DNA from: Bradyrhizobium stylosanthis
GTDB taxonomy: Bacteria; Pseudomonadota; Alphaproteobacteria; Rhizobiales; Xanthobacteraceae
Reading direction: 5' to 3'
Assembly: GCF_001641335.1 (NCBI RefSeq)
Contig: NZ_LVEM01000004.1
Span: 520,557 to 584,556, forward strand
DNA: 64,000 bases
A program made the translations under genes and the position numbers. Under the pieces are notes generated by a model. The model was given only the letters and a program-made list of their open reading frames with translations. It ran no database searches and was not told where the DNA came from. Position 1 is the first letter of the stretch; each line of letters begins with the position of its first letter. This document shows positions 42,688 through 51,209 of the stretch, piece after piece.

Positions 42688-43902
42688 TCAGAAAAACGCC
42701 TGGATGCCCGTGATGGCGCGGCCGAGGATCAGGGCGTGGACGTCGTGGGTGCCCTCGTAGGTGTTGACTGTCTCGAGGTTATGGACGTGGCGCATCACGT
42801 GGTACTCGGCCGAGATGCCGTTACCGCCGTGCATGTCGCGGGCGACGCGGGCGATGTCGAGCGCCTTGCCGCAATTGTTGCGCTTCATGATCGAGATCAT
42901 CTCGGGCGCGAACTTGCCCTCGTCCATCAGGCGGCCGACGCGAAGCGAGCCCTGCAGGCCGAGCGCGATTTCGGTCTCCATGTCGGCGAGCTTCTTCTGC
43001 ACCAGCTGGGTCGCGGCAAGCGGCTTGCCGAACTGCTTGCGGTCGAGCGTGTACTGGCGGGCGCGATGCATGCAGTCCTCGGCAGCGCCGAGCGCGCCCC
43101 AGGAGATGCCGTAGCGGGCACGGTTGAGGCAGCCGAACGGGCCCTTGAGGCCGGAGACGTTGGGCAGCAGCGCGCTCTCGGGGACCACGACGCCGTCCAT
43201 CACGACCTCGCCCGTAATCGAGGCGCGCAGCGAGAGCTTGCCGCCGATCTTCGGCGCGGACAGGCCCTTCATGCCCTTCTCCAGCACGAAGCCGCGGATC
43301 TGGTTGTCGTGCTCAGCCGATTTGGCCCAGACCACGAACACGTCGGCGATCGGCGCATTCGAGATCCACATCTTGCTGCCGGTGAGGCGATAGCCGTCCG
43401 AGACCTTCTCGGCGCGGGTCTTCATGCCGGCCGGGTCGGAGCCGGCGTCGGGCTCGGTCAGGCCGAAGCAGCCGACCCACTCGCCGCTGGCGAGCTTCGG
43501 CAGGTACTTCTTGCGCTGGTTCTCGTCGCCATAGGCATAGATCGGATACATCACCAGCGAGGACTGCACCGAGTTCATCGAACGATAGCCGGAATCGACC
43601 CGCTCGATCTCGCGCGCGACGAGGCCATAGGCGACGTAGCTCGCATTGGCGCAACCATATTCCTCGGGCAGCGTGATGCCGATCAGGCCGAGCTCGCCCA
43701 TCTCGTTGAATATCTCGCGGTCGGTCTTCTCTTCGAGATAGGCCTTGGTGACGCGCGGCAGCAGCTTGTCCTGGGCATAGGCGCGCGCGGTGTCGCGCAC
43801 CATGCGCTCGTCTTCGGTCAGTTGCTCGTCGAGCAGGAACGGATCGTCCCACTGGAAGGAAGCCGCAGCCGGCTTGTCCTTGGTCTGAGGGCGCACGCTC
43901 AT
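42688..43902 (-). CDS. gcdH: acyl-CoA dehydrogenase, glutaryl-CoA dehydrogenase type
   Basis: 404 aa. N-terminal FQWDDPFLLDEQLTEDERMV and ARAYAQDKLLPRV, then FGLTEPDAGSDPAGMKTRA, NRARYGISWGALGAAEDC and the catalytic Glu in NTYEGTHDVHALILGRAITG. This is the GCDH pattern (oxidative decarboxylation of glutaryl-CoA to crotonyl-CoA in lysine, tryptophan or aromatic degradation). No CoA-transferase or regulator gene is adjacent. The neighbours are an MBL hydrolase and ribB, and the gene is monocistronic. Confidence 0.9.
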   Translation of the reverse strand: MSVRPQTKDKPAAASFQWDDPFLLDEQLTEDERMVRDTARAYAQDKLLPRVTKAYLEEKTDREIFNEMGELGLIGITLPEEYGCANASYVAYGLVAREIERVDSGYRSMNSVQSSLVMYPIYAYGDENQRKKYLPKLASGEWVGCFGLTEPDAGSDPAGMKTRAEKVSDGYRLTGSKMWISNAPIADVFVVWAKSAEHDNQIRGFVLEKGMKGLSAPKIGGKLSLRASITGEVVMDGVVVPESALLPNVSGLKGPFGCLNRARYGISWGALGAAEDCMHRARQYTLDRKQFGKPLAATQLVQKKLADMETEIALGLQGSLRVGRLMDEGKFAPEMISIMKRNNCGKALDIARVARDMHGGNGISAEYHVMRHVHNLETVNTYEGTHDVHALILGRAITGIQAFF

Positions 43903-43990
43903 GAAACGTCCTTTCGCGTCTGGTTCCGTCTAAAAATTGCCCGACAAATTAAAGCGCCGCGGCAACAAGTGCAATTGCATCCTGGTTTCA

Positions 43991-44087
43991 GTCGTTCCGG
44001 ATCGCGCACCCGGCGCGACCCCGGAATTTCTGGGTCCACAACCTCGAGCTTCCGGGTCTGGCGCTTTCAGCGCCATCCCGGAACGAC
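43991..44087. repeat. inverted repeat GTCGTTCCGG ... CCGGAACGAC
   Basis: 10-bp perfect arms at 43991-44000 and 44078-44087, with inner GGCGCTTTCAGCGCC hairpin. A dispersed repeat between gcdH and ribB. Confidence 0.7.
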
Positions 44088-44094
44088 AATGCGG

Positions 44095-45171
44095 TCAGAT
44101 CTCGAGTTGCTCGTTGGCGACGATCTCGATGCCGAAGCCGGACAGGCCCTTGTAGTCGTGCACCGAGGAGGTGAGGTGCCGGATCGAGGTGACGCCGAGA
44201 TCGCGCAGGATCTGCGCGCCGACGCCGATCTCGCGCCACTGGCGGTTGCGGTCGGCTTCCGTAGACGACTCGTCCGGAAGCGGGGACACCGGCACGCCGG
44301 CGGCGCCGTCGCGCAAATAGACCAGGACGCCGCGACCGGTTTTCCTGAAATGCTCGAGCACGGCGGCCATGCGCTTGTGGCCGGTGAAGGTGTCCTTGAC
44401 GATGTTCGGCTTGTGGAAGCGCGTCAGCACGTTCTTGCCGTCGCCGACGCCGTTATAGACGAAGGCGACGTGGGCGATGGAATCGAACGGCGAGCGGTAG
44501 GCATAGCCCTGCAGGGGTCCGATCGGGCTCTCGGTGACGAAGGTCGAGACCCGCTCGATCAGCTTCTCGCGCGCCTGGCGGTAGGCGATCATGTCCGCGA
44601 TGGTCACGTGCTTGAGCTTGTGCCTGGCAGCGAACTGCGCGACCTGCTCGCCCTTCATCACGCTGCCGTCGTCGTTCATCAGCTCGCTGATGACGCCGAC
44701 CGGCGGCAGGCCGGAGAGCTTGCAGAGATCGACGGCGGCTTCCGTATGGCCGGAGCGCAGCAGCACGCCGCCGTCCTTGGCGATCAGCGGGAAGATGTGG
44801 CCGGGCCGGGCGAAATCGTTGGCGCCGACATTGGGATTGGCGAGCGCGCGGCAGCACGAGGCGCGCTCCTCGGCGGAAATGCCGGTGCCGCCGTCGGGCT
44901 TGTAGTCGATCGAGACCGTGAACGCGGTGGTGTGCGCGGAATCGTTGTGGGCCACCATCGGATCGAGCCGCAGCCGGCGCGCATCCTCGGTAGTCACGGG
45001 GGCGCAGACGATGCCGGAGGTATGGCGGATGATGAACGCCATCTTCTCGGCGGTGCAGAGCGAGGCGGCGACGATCAGATCGCCCTCGCCCTCGCGGTCG
45101 TCGTCGTCGGTCACGACGACGAGCTCGCCCCTGGCAAAGGCCTGCAAGACTTCCTGGACGGTATCGGGCAT
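44095..45171 (-). CDS. ribB: 3,4-dihydroxy-2-butanone-4-phosphate synthase with degenerate GTP cyclohydrolase II domain
   Basis: 358 aa. The N-terminal DHBP synthase is complete (VVTDDDDREGEGDLI, the C/E/T cluster around HTSGIVCAP, RPGHIFPLIAKDGGVLLRSG, ELMNDDGSVMKG) and makes the four-carbon riboflavin precursor. The C-terminal ~150 residues have the cyclohydrolase II outline, but the zinc cysteines are absent. The normal HSECLTGD...CDCG region reads KDTFTGHKRMAAVLEHF. It is therefore a RibBX-type protein, and GTP cyclohydrolase II activity must come from another gene. No FMN riboswitch core found upstream. Confidence 0.93.
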   Translation of the reverse strand: MPDTVQEVLQAFARGELVVVTDDDDREGEGDLIVAASLCTAEKMAFIIRHTSGIVCAPVTTEDARRLRLDPMVAHNDSAHTTAFTVSIDYKPDGGTGISAEERASCCRALANPNVGANDFARPGHIFPLIAKDGGVLLRSGHTEAAVDLCKLSGLPPVGVISELMNDDGSVMKGEQVAQFAARHKLKHVTIADMIAYRQAREKLIERVSTFVTESPIGPLQGYAYRSPFDSIAHVAFVYNGVGDGKNVLTRFHKPNIVKDTFTGHKRMAAVLEHFRKTGRGVLVYLRDGAAGVPVSPLPDESSTEADRNRQWREIGVGAQILRDLGVTSIRHLTSSVHDYKGLSGFGIEIVANEQLEI

Positions 45172-45358
45172 GTCCCAATCTCTATCGGTTAGGGGCCGGA
45201 GGCTTGCCGGACGCCTTAGCCGGACTTGGGCCCAAGCGCTAGTGTCCTGGACGCAACCGCATATGCCTGACGGCGGGCCGGCCCGCGCGCCTCAGGCTTG
45301 CACCGAAGATACCAGGGATATAGGCGCGCAGGCCCCGGACGGAAGACGGCTGGCCGCG

Positions 45359-47089
45359 TCAGGGCAACACTTCGCGCCGCTCGCCGAGCCGCTGGTCAAG
45401 CTCGGCGCGCTTGTCGGCGAGCAGACCGGCCTGGGCGGCTTCGATCACGGTAAACAGCTCATGAGCATCGCTGAGCCGGGTCACCGTGACGTAGCTGGCG
45501 CCCGCCGCGTAGAGCTCGCCCACATCCGACAGGAGATCGGCCGTGGCAACGATCATGGCGGTCGGATTGAGGGTACGGACGTGGCGGACCAGCTTCTCGT
45601 TGCTGGCGCCCTTCAGGAGCGAATCCGGCACGCTGAGGATGATCATCTCGGACTTGCCGACGCCGGCATGGAGCAGCGTGTCGGCGCTGCTGATGTCGCC
45701 ATAGATCACGTGCAGACCGCGTGAAACCAGCGTCTGGTATACATTGGGGTTGAAATCGACCACCGTGATCTGCTCCAGCAGCACCGGGGCCTGCCGCTCG
45801 ATTTCCGCCAGCAGCGCGCTCGCCGCACGGAAAAAGCCGAGGATGACGATGCGGCGGGCCTCGCCATGGCCGGCCTCGTGGCCCTCCTCGGCATGGCCGT
45901 TGCCATGGTCGAGATCGCGCAGGCCGATCCGCTTCAACGGGCCGATCGCCCAGCGGGTGATCTCGTCGCTGCGGCTCATGGCGAAGGTCGAGAGCACGGC
46001 GAGCACGACGAAGGCAAAGGAGGCCGCATTCGCGGTCTCGGCCGCGATGTGGTGGTCGCTGACGCCGGTCTGGATCACCACCAGCGAGAATTCCGAGATC
46101 TGCGCCAGGTTGAGGGCCGGTAGCAGGCTGGCGCGCAGCCCCTGCCTCATCAAATAGAGCGGCGTGAAGGTGGTGACAAGGCGGCTCACCACCGTGAACG
46201 CCGCGATCATCAGGGCAAGCCCGATCACGGAGAGGCCGGGTACCGGAATGGTCATGCCGAGCGCGACGAAGAACAGGGTGATGAAGAAGTCGCGCAGCGT
46301 GGTGACCTTGGCGGTGACGTCGAGCGCGTAGGGAAAGGTCGAGAGCGAGACGCCGGCGATCAGCGCGCCCATCTCGCGCGACAGCGACAGCCGCTCGGCG
46401 GTTTCGGCGACGAGAAAGCACCAGGCCAGCGCGCCGAGCAGGATCAGCTCCGGCCGCCGGGCGATCTGGTGAAACACGCGCGGCAGCACATAGCGGCTGA
46501 CCAGCAGCGCGGCCGCGACCAGTACCGCGACACGGGCGATGGACAGCAGGATGACGGTGACTTCCAGATTGGCAAGGCTCGGCTGCACCGCCAGGAACAG
46601 GATGGCGAAGATGTCCTGGAGCACCAGCACGCCGAGGGTGATGCGGCCCGGCAGCGTGTCGAGCTCGCGCTTCTCGTAGAGCACCTTGACGATGATGACC
46701 GTGCTCGACAGCGCGCAGGCGACGCAGAGATAGACGGCGTCGAAGTGCCCGCCGCCGAGCGACAGGCCGATGCCGACGAAGAACAGCACCCCGAGCAGGC
46801 AGCCGCCGAGCAATTGGCCGCCGGCCGCGAACAGGATCACCTTGCCCGCCCGCACGATCTTCTTCAGGTCGATCTCGAGCCCGATCATGAACAGCATGAA
46901 GATCAGGCCGAGCTCGGAGATGACGCTGATCGATTCCTGCGAATGGACCCAGCCGGCACCGAATGGACCTATGCAAAAGCCGGCGATAAGGTAGGCCAGG
47001 ATCAGCGGCTGCCGGGAAAAATGGGCGAGCAGGCCCAGCATCCAGGCAAACAGAATACAGAGAGTGATGTCGCGAATGAGCTCGTGCAT
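45359..47089 (-). CDS. CPA2 cation:proton antiporter with TrkA-N domain (KefB/YbaL type)
   Basis: 576 aa. About 12 membrane helices (residues 1-395) are followed by a cytosolic NAD-binding TrkA-N domain (about 410-570). The membrane part includes IGLEIDLKK, ALSSTVIIVKVLYE and VLVLQDIFAILFLA with the conserved acidic residue. The TrkA-N part includes RIVILGFFRAASALLAEI and VYGDISSAD-like VIYGDISSADTLLHAG. A His-rich linker (HGNGHAEEGHEAGHGE) lies between them. Probable K+/H+ or Na+/H+ exchange. ATG 47089. Divergent from the DUF3124 gene. Confidence 0.92.
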   Translation of the reverse strand: MHELIRDITLCILFAWMLGLLAHFSRQPLILAYLIAGFCIGPFGAGWVHSQESISVISELGLIFMLFMIGLEIDLKKIVRAGKVILFAAGGQLLGGCLLGVLFFVGIGLSLGGGHFDAVYLCVACALSSTVIIVKVLYEKRELDTLPGRITLGVLVLQDIFAILFLAVQPSLANLEVTVILLSIARVAVLVAAALLVSRYVLPRVFHQIARRPELILLGALAWCFLVAETAERLSLSREMGALIAGVSLSTFPYALDVTAKVTTLRDFFITLFFVALGMTIPVPGLSVIGLALMIAAFTVVSRLVTTFTPLYLMRQGLRASLLPALNLAQISEFSLVVIQTGVSDHHIAAETANAASFAFVVLAVLSTFAMSRSDEITRWAIGPLKRIGLRDLDHGNGHAEEGHEAGHGEARRIVILGFFRAASALLAEIERQAPVLLEQITVVDFNPNVYQTLVSRGLHVIYGDISSADTLLHAGVGKSEMIILSVPDSLLKGASNEKLVRHVRTLNPTAMIVATADLLSDVGELYAAGASYVTVTRLSDAHELFTVIEAAQAGLLADKRAELDQRLGERREVLP

Positions 47090-47156
47090 ACCAAATTGGT
47101 CCGTTTCGCCGCACCCTAGAGGCGGGTTGCGGCGCGGCAAGCGAGCAATTCGTCAC

Positions 47157-47684
47157 ATGCGGAAGGGGCTGTTCGCAGCATTGCTGCTATGTCCCCTTGC
47201 CTGTGCCGCGCCCGCAGCCGCGCAATCCAAGGTCAATATCGAACAAAACTTTGCCGATTCGCTCACCGCACTGCCGAAAGAGGAACTCGCGGTGTCCGGC
47301 GGGTTCTACGTGCCGGCCTATTCCAGCGTTGCGATGAGCCAGGGCAAGCTGCGCGTCGATTTCTCGGTGACATTGAGCGTCCACAACGCCTCCGAGACCC
47401 AGCCACTGGTGGTCAAACGCATCGCCTATTTCGACACCTCAGGCAAGCAGGTCGAGAGCTATCTGAAGGCGCCGGTGGCCTTGAAGCCGCTCGCCACCGT
47501 CTCGATCTTCGTCCCGACCGACGACGTGCGCGGCGGCACCGGAGCCAATTTCATCGTCGACTGGGCCGCAACCGGCGACATCTCCGAACCGGTGGTCGAA
47601 GCCTTGATGGTTGGCGGCGTCGCCAATGCGCATTACGCTTTCATCAGCCAGGGCCGTCCGACCCGGACGGCCGGAAGGAAATAG
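47157..47684 (+). CDS. DUF3124 secreted protein
   Basis: 175 aa with a signal peptide (MRKGLFAALLLCPLACAAPAAAQ). The mature part is the DUF3124 domain: VSGGFYVPAYSSVAM, LSVHNASETQPLVVKRIAYF, KAPVALKPLATVSIFVP and GGTGANFIVDWAA. Function unknown; the fold is expected to be beta-rich. It begins 67 bp after the divergent antiporter start, and such proteins often neighbour KefB-like transporters, so the pair may be linked. The aminotransferase gene follows. Confidence 0.85.
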   Translation: MRKGLFAALLLCPLACAAPAAAQSKVNIEQNFADSLTALPKEELAVSGGFYVPAYSSVAMSQGKLRVDFSVTLSVHNASETQPLVVKRIAYFDTSGKQVESYLKAPVALKPLATVSIFVPTDDVRGGTGANFIVDWAATGDISEPVVEALMVGGVANAHYAFISQGRPTRTAGRK

Positions 47685-47766
47685 GACCGTCCACCCCGGA
47701 CGGCCCCAAGACGCAAGGCCGGTGCAAAGCCGGCCGCTCGACAAGAACAAAACGAGGAAAGCTCCC

Positions 47767-48999
47767 ATGACGTCCAGCTTCGATTTCGCCCCCCTGTTTC
47801 CCGCGGGGCTGCCGGCCCCGACTGCGCGCTGGACGGGCCTGGCCAAATACAGCTTCGTCGGCGGCAACAATGATTCCGAGCAGGTGCCGCTCGACGAGCT
47901 GATCGAGGCCACCAACATTGTTTTGCGGCGCGAGGGCCGCTCGCTCGCCACTTACGGGCTGGCGCATGGGCCGCAGGGCTACCTTCCCCTGCGGGAATTC
48001 CTCGTGACCAAGCTGAAGCGGGACGCCGGGATCAACTGCACGGTCGACGATCTCCTGATCGTCTCCGGCTCGCTGCAGGCGCTCGACCTCGTCAACAACA
48101 CGCTGCTGACGCGCGGCGACACCGTGATCTTCGAGCAGGACAGCTATCAGGGCTCGCTGAACCGCCTCACCCGGCTTAGCGTCAACGTGGTCGGCATCCC
48201 CCTCGACAGCGACGGCATGCGCATGGACGTGCTGGCCTCGACGCTCGCCGACCTGAAGAGCCGCGGCATCCGTCCGAAATACATCTACACCATCCCGACG
48301 GTGCAGAACCCGACCGGCAGCATCATGCCGGAGAGCCGCCGCGCCGAGCTGGTGCGGCTGGCGAGCGAATACGGCGTGCCGATCTTCGAGGACGATTGCT
48401 ATGCCGATCTGGTCTGGTCCGGACACCGACCGCCCGCGATCCATGCGATGAGCCCGAGCGGCGGCGTGATCCATATCGGCTCGTTCTCGAAGTCGATCGC
48501 GCCGGCGCTGCGCGTCGGCTTCATCGTCGCGCCCTGGGATGTGATGTCGCGGATGCTGTCGCTGAAGACGGATGCCGGCTCCGGCGCCCTGGAGCAGATG
48601 GTGCTGGCGGCCTATTGCAAGCCGCATTTTGCGACCCACGTGCCGGCGCTGACGAAGACGCTGCGCACCAAGCTCGACACGCTGATGGAAGCGCTCAACG
48701 AGCAGTTCGGAACGGCGGCGGAGTTCGAGGAGCCCAAGGGCGGCATCTTCCTGTGGGTCAAGCTGCCCGACCAGGTCGATACGCTCAAGCTCTATCAGGC
48801 CGCGCTCGCCGCCGGCGTCTCGATCAATCCGGGACCGGAATGGTCGACCAGCAAGAGCCATTCGAGCTCGCGCCTCAGGCTCTGCTTTGCGAGCCCGACG
48901 CATCAGCAGATCCGCGAAGGCGTCGCCGTGCTGGCCGAAGTGTGCCGCAAGGAGTTCGGCGTGCCGGCCCGCAGCGCCAATGTCGAGAAGCGGGCCTGA
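47767..48999 (+). CDS. PLP-dependent aminotransferase (2-aminoadipate/LysN-like)
   Basis: 410-aa fold-type I aminotransferase. GPQGYLPLREFL, NPTGSIMPESRR, the Asp of IFEDDCYADLVWSG, the PLP-Lys in GSFSKSIAPALRVGF, and PKGGIFLWVKLP match the 2-aminoadipate/valine-pyruvate type aminotransferases related to MocR C-terminal domains. There is no DNA-binding domain. ATG 47767 has a GAGG-type SD. Substrate probably a branched or aromatic amino acid; not decidable. Confidence 0.9.
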   Translation: MTSSFDFAPLFPAGLPAPTARWTGLAKYSFVGGNNDSEQVPLDELIEATNIVLRREGRSLATYGLAHGPQGYLPLREFLVTKLKRDAGINCTVDDLLIVSGSLQALDLVNNTLLTRGDTVIFEQDSYQGSLNRLTRLSVNVVGIPLDSDGMRMDVLASTLADLKSRGIRPKYIYTIPTVQNPTGSIMPESRRAELVRLASEYGVPIFEDDCYADLVWSGHRPPAIHAMSPSGGVIHIGSFSKSIAPALRVGFIVAPWDVMSRMLSLKTDAGSGALEQMVLAAYCKPHFATHVPALTKTLRTKLDTLMEALNEQFGTAAEFEEPKGGIFLWVKLPDQVDTLKLYQAALAAGVSINPGPEWSTSKSHSSSRLRLCFASPTHQQIREGVAVLAEVCRKEFGVPARSANVEKRA

Positions 49000-49006
49000 T
49001 CGCGCC

Positions 49007-49861
49007 TCAGGCCTCGACGTGGAATTCCACGTTGACCTGACCGCTGCCGGACGACGGAAAATAGTCGCAGAGCTGCTCAGCCGGGCCGCTGTAGTCGGTC
49101 CAGCCGAGCGCCGCGAACAGCATGATGGTGTCGGCCATGCCGCCCTCGCCGTTGCACTTGGTGGCGTAGTCCGGGAGCATGTCGAGGAATTCGCGGTAGC
49201 GGCGGCCTTGCCACAGCTCAAGCACGCGCAAATCGACCTGGCGATTGAATTCGCTGGCCACCGACGTCCACGCCTCCGGACCAAGCTTCTTGTTCGGCCA
49301 GAGCCGGTGCGAGAGCGAACCACTGGCGAGAATCGCGACCCGTTCGCCGGATTGGTCGATAGCGCGGCGGGTCGCTTCGCCGAGAATCCGGCTCTCCTCG
49401 AACGAGGTGAACAGCGGCGAGGCGACCGAGACGACCTTCGCGAAGCCGTCCGGATTCATGTAATGCATCGGGACGATGGTGCCGTATTCGAGCCCTAGGC
49501 TCGCCACCTCATGGGCGATGACGTTGAGACCGGTATCCGCCGCCCTGCCCGCGATGGCCTGGGCGAGGCACGTATCGCCCGGCAGATCGTAGCTGAGATC
49601 CTGGATCATCTGCGGCGCCTCGTGACTGGTGAACGAGCCGCGATGCCGCGCATTGGCGTTGATGTGATAGCCGAAATTCGAGAGCCAGTGGGTATCGAAC
49701 ACCACGAAGCTGGTGACGCCGCGCTCTTTCGCCCGCCGCCCGAGCTCGCGCAGAGACGCGACGGCAGCCTGGCGCGCCGCACGCAACGGGCTGCCGGGCT
49801 GCTCCGACAGCATCAATGATGGAACGTGAGTGACCTTGGCCGCGAGTACGAGCTGCCCCAT
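49007..49861 (-). CDS. hpaD: extradiol dioxygenase, homoprotocatechuate 2,3-dioxygenase (LigB-type) family
   Basis: 284 aa. The reading MGQLVLAAKVTHVPSLMLSE, VVFDTHWLSNFGYHIN, VASLGLEYGTIVPMHYMN, LASGSLSHRLW and the end YFPSSGSGQVNVEF closely resembles E. coli HpaD by memory. It opens catechols between a hydroxylated and a side-chain carbon using Fe(II). ATG 49861 has SD GAGGTG. Only a small XRE regulator precedes it; no other hpa genes surround it, so the real substrate may differ. Confidence 0.88.
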   Translation of the reverse strand: MGQLVLAAKVTHVPSLMLSEQPGSPLRAARQAAVASLRELGRRAKERGVTSFVVFDTHWLSNFGYHINANARHRGSFTSHEAPQMIQDLSYDLPGDTCLAQAIAGRAADTGLNVIAHEVASLGLEYGTIVPMHYMNPDGFAKVVSVASPLFTSFEESRILGEATRRAIDQSGERVAILASGSLSHRLWPNKKLGPEAWTSVASEFNRQVDLRVLELWQGRRYREFLDMLPDYATKCNGEGGMADTIMLFAALGWTDYSGPAEQLCDYFPSSGSGQVNVEFHVEA

Positions 49862-49879
49862 GACGGTCACCTCGCAGCG

Positions 49880-50185
49880 TCAAGCCGCCTGGGGCTGGCT
49901 GCTGTGGATCGCGGACGCCAGCCGCAGCAGCAGCACGATCGAGACGTTGCCCTTGCCGGCCTCGATCTGGGCGATGTAGCGCTCGGAGATCCCGGAGCGG
50001 CGGGCGAGCTCCCGGCGCGACAGGTCGCAGCGGGTGCGCGAGGATCTCAGGCGGTCGCCCAGCTCGGCCAGAAACGCGGTCTCCGAATAGGGCGGCACGG
50101 CACAGCTTCCCGGCAGCACCTCGCCCGCAAAATCCATGACTTGATTCAGCATTGGTCTATCCACGTTCGCCTTCGGAGCGGCCAT
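49880..50185 (-). CDS. XRE-type regulator with BzdR/BoxR-like HTH, short
   Basis: 101 aa from ATG 50185. The HTH spans about residues 45-100 (FLAELGDRLRSSRTRCDLSR and RELARRSGISERYIAQIEAG). It resembles the N-terminal part of BzdR/BoxR-type aromatic-catabolism regulators. Those proteins carry a shikimate-kinase-like C-terminal domain of about 180 residues, which is missing here: the protein stops right after the HTH. It lies 18 bp upstream of the dioxygenase on the same strand and probably regulates it. Confidence 0.75.
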   Translation of the reverse strand: MAAPKANVDRPMLNQVMDFAGEVLPGSCAVPPYSETAFLAELGDRLRSSRTRCDLSRRELARRSGISERYIAQIEAGKGNVSIVLLLRLASAIHSSQPQAA

Positions 50186-50309
50186 CCTACCCCTGCCAGG
50201 CCCGGCCTCATTGACGCGGATCAAATTCGCGCGCGATCGGCGGCGGCCGTGGACGGACGCCGGCGGGATGCTACACTTTGGAATTCTTCGAGGCGGGGCT
50301 TTTCAGGAC

Positions 50310-50762
50310 ATGACGCGTTGTTTGAGCCGCTGGACCACGGTTGTATTGCTATGGGTTGCCTTGGTGCCTTCGGCGCGCGCGGAGACGCTTGCGGCGACTG
50401 TCGAGCAATGGGGCCTGCTCGGCTCATGGGCGGTCGATTGCGCGGCGCGGCCCGACCGCGACAAGGGCGCGCTGCTGACTTACGAAATCCGGAAGGACGG
50501 AAGGGTGATGTACCGGCGTAATTTTGGCGACGCCAGGGACGAGAACGAGGTGGTGTCCGCCACCATCAATGCCGAAGGCCTGCTCAATGTGATGGTGTAC
50601 TTCCCCTCGCTGCATCAGACCCGCGAGTTCGGGCTGCTGCTCCTGAAGGACGGCAGCCTGCGCGCGATCTACAATCGCAGCGATCGCGGCGAGTACACGA
50701 TCAGGGACGGCAAGTACGTCGCGACCGGCGCGCCGACACCGGCGCAGCAACGCTGCGATTAA
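50310..50762 (+). CDS. secreted hypothetical protein
   Basis: 150 aa with a signal peptide (TTVVLLWVALVPSARAE). The mature part looks like a beta-sheet domain (LGSWAVDCAARPDRDKGALL, MVYFPSLHQTREFGLLLLKD and LRAIYNRSDRGEYTI). Two Cys residues (DCAAR, QRCD) could form a disulfide. Family not recognised. Divergent from the XRE gene and 153 bp before the His-rich peptide gene. Confidence 0.65.
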   Translation: MTRCLSRWTTVVLLWVALVPSARAETLAATVEQWGLLGSWAVDCAARPDRDKGALLTYEIRKDGRVMYRRNFGDARDENEVVSATINAEGLLNVMVYFPSLHQTREFGLLLLKDGSLRAIYNRSDRGEYTIRDGKYVATGAPTPAQQRCD

Positions 50763-50860
50763 AGACCGTGATTTGCGCGCGATCTTGCGAAGATTCAGTC
50801 GCGCATGGTCACACCGCACTCTGTCTGAACAGGCGTTCAGAATTCTCCTGCGACTCCTCC

Positions 50861-50885
50861 GGAACGTTCACGCGAATGCGCCGTT
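50861..50885 (+). promoter_or_regulatory. EcfG-type general-stress promoter
   Basis: GGAAC (50861-50865), exactly 16 nt, then CGTT (50882-50885): a perfect match to the alphaproteobacterial EcfG/RpoE2 consensus. It is about 31 bp upstream of the ATG of the His-rich peptide gene. Predicted start site near 50892. Confidence 0.8.
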
Positions 50886-50915
50886 TAGATTGGCATTCGA
50901 TTGGAGGAGGACATC

Positions 50916-51143
50916 ATGAAGAAGCTTGGTTATGTGGTTGCGGCCCTCGGCGCTCTCGCGATCGCGGCGCCTACGCTCGCCAGCGCGGAGACGGTCGTGA
51001 TCAAGCGCGGTCATCACCACGGCCCGTATGGCGCGCGTGCCGAGTACGGCATGCATCGTGACCACGGCTGGCATCGTGGCTGGCGTCATCACGGCGATCG
51101 GGTCGTCGTGGTCAAGCGCGGCCATCGTCACCACTGGGACTAA
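50916..51143 (+). CDS. small secreted His-rich protein
   Basis: 75 aa. Signal peptide MKKLGYVVAALGALAIAAPT with cleavage near ASA-E. The mature peptide of about 50 residues holds 11 His (RGHHHGPYG, MHRDHGWHRGWRHHGD, RGHRHHWD) and many Arg/Gly. This suggests metal binding or a charged periplasmic peptide. The SD is very strong (GGAGGAGGACATC). The perfect EcfG-type promoter upstream and the terminator downstream make this a single-gene stress unit. No family assigned. Confidence 0.8.
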   Translation: MKKLGYVVAALGALAIAAPTLASAETVVIKRGHHHGPYGARAEYGMHRDHGWHRGWRHHGDRVVVVKRGHRHHWD

Positions 51144-51159
51144 TGCGCAACGCAGCACG

Positions 51160-51187
51160 GAAATGGCCCCTCGCGGGGCCATTTCTT
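51160..51187 (+). terminator. intrinsic terminator of the His-rich peptide gene
   Basis: GAAATGGCCCC (51160-51170), TCGC loop, GGGGCCATTTC and then TTT. It lies 17 bp after the stop codon. Confidence 0.88.
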
Positions 51188-51209
51188 TGCGTTTGCGATA
51201 CGCCTTTGA

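Noticed and set aside
45172..45358. Possible FMN riboswitch upstream of ribB
   Set aside because: None of the conserved FMN aptamer blocks (AGGGCGGGG, CCCACCGGCGGT) is present.
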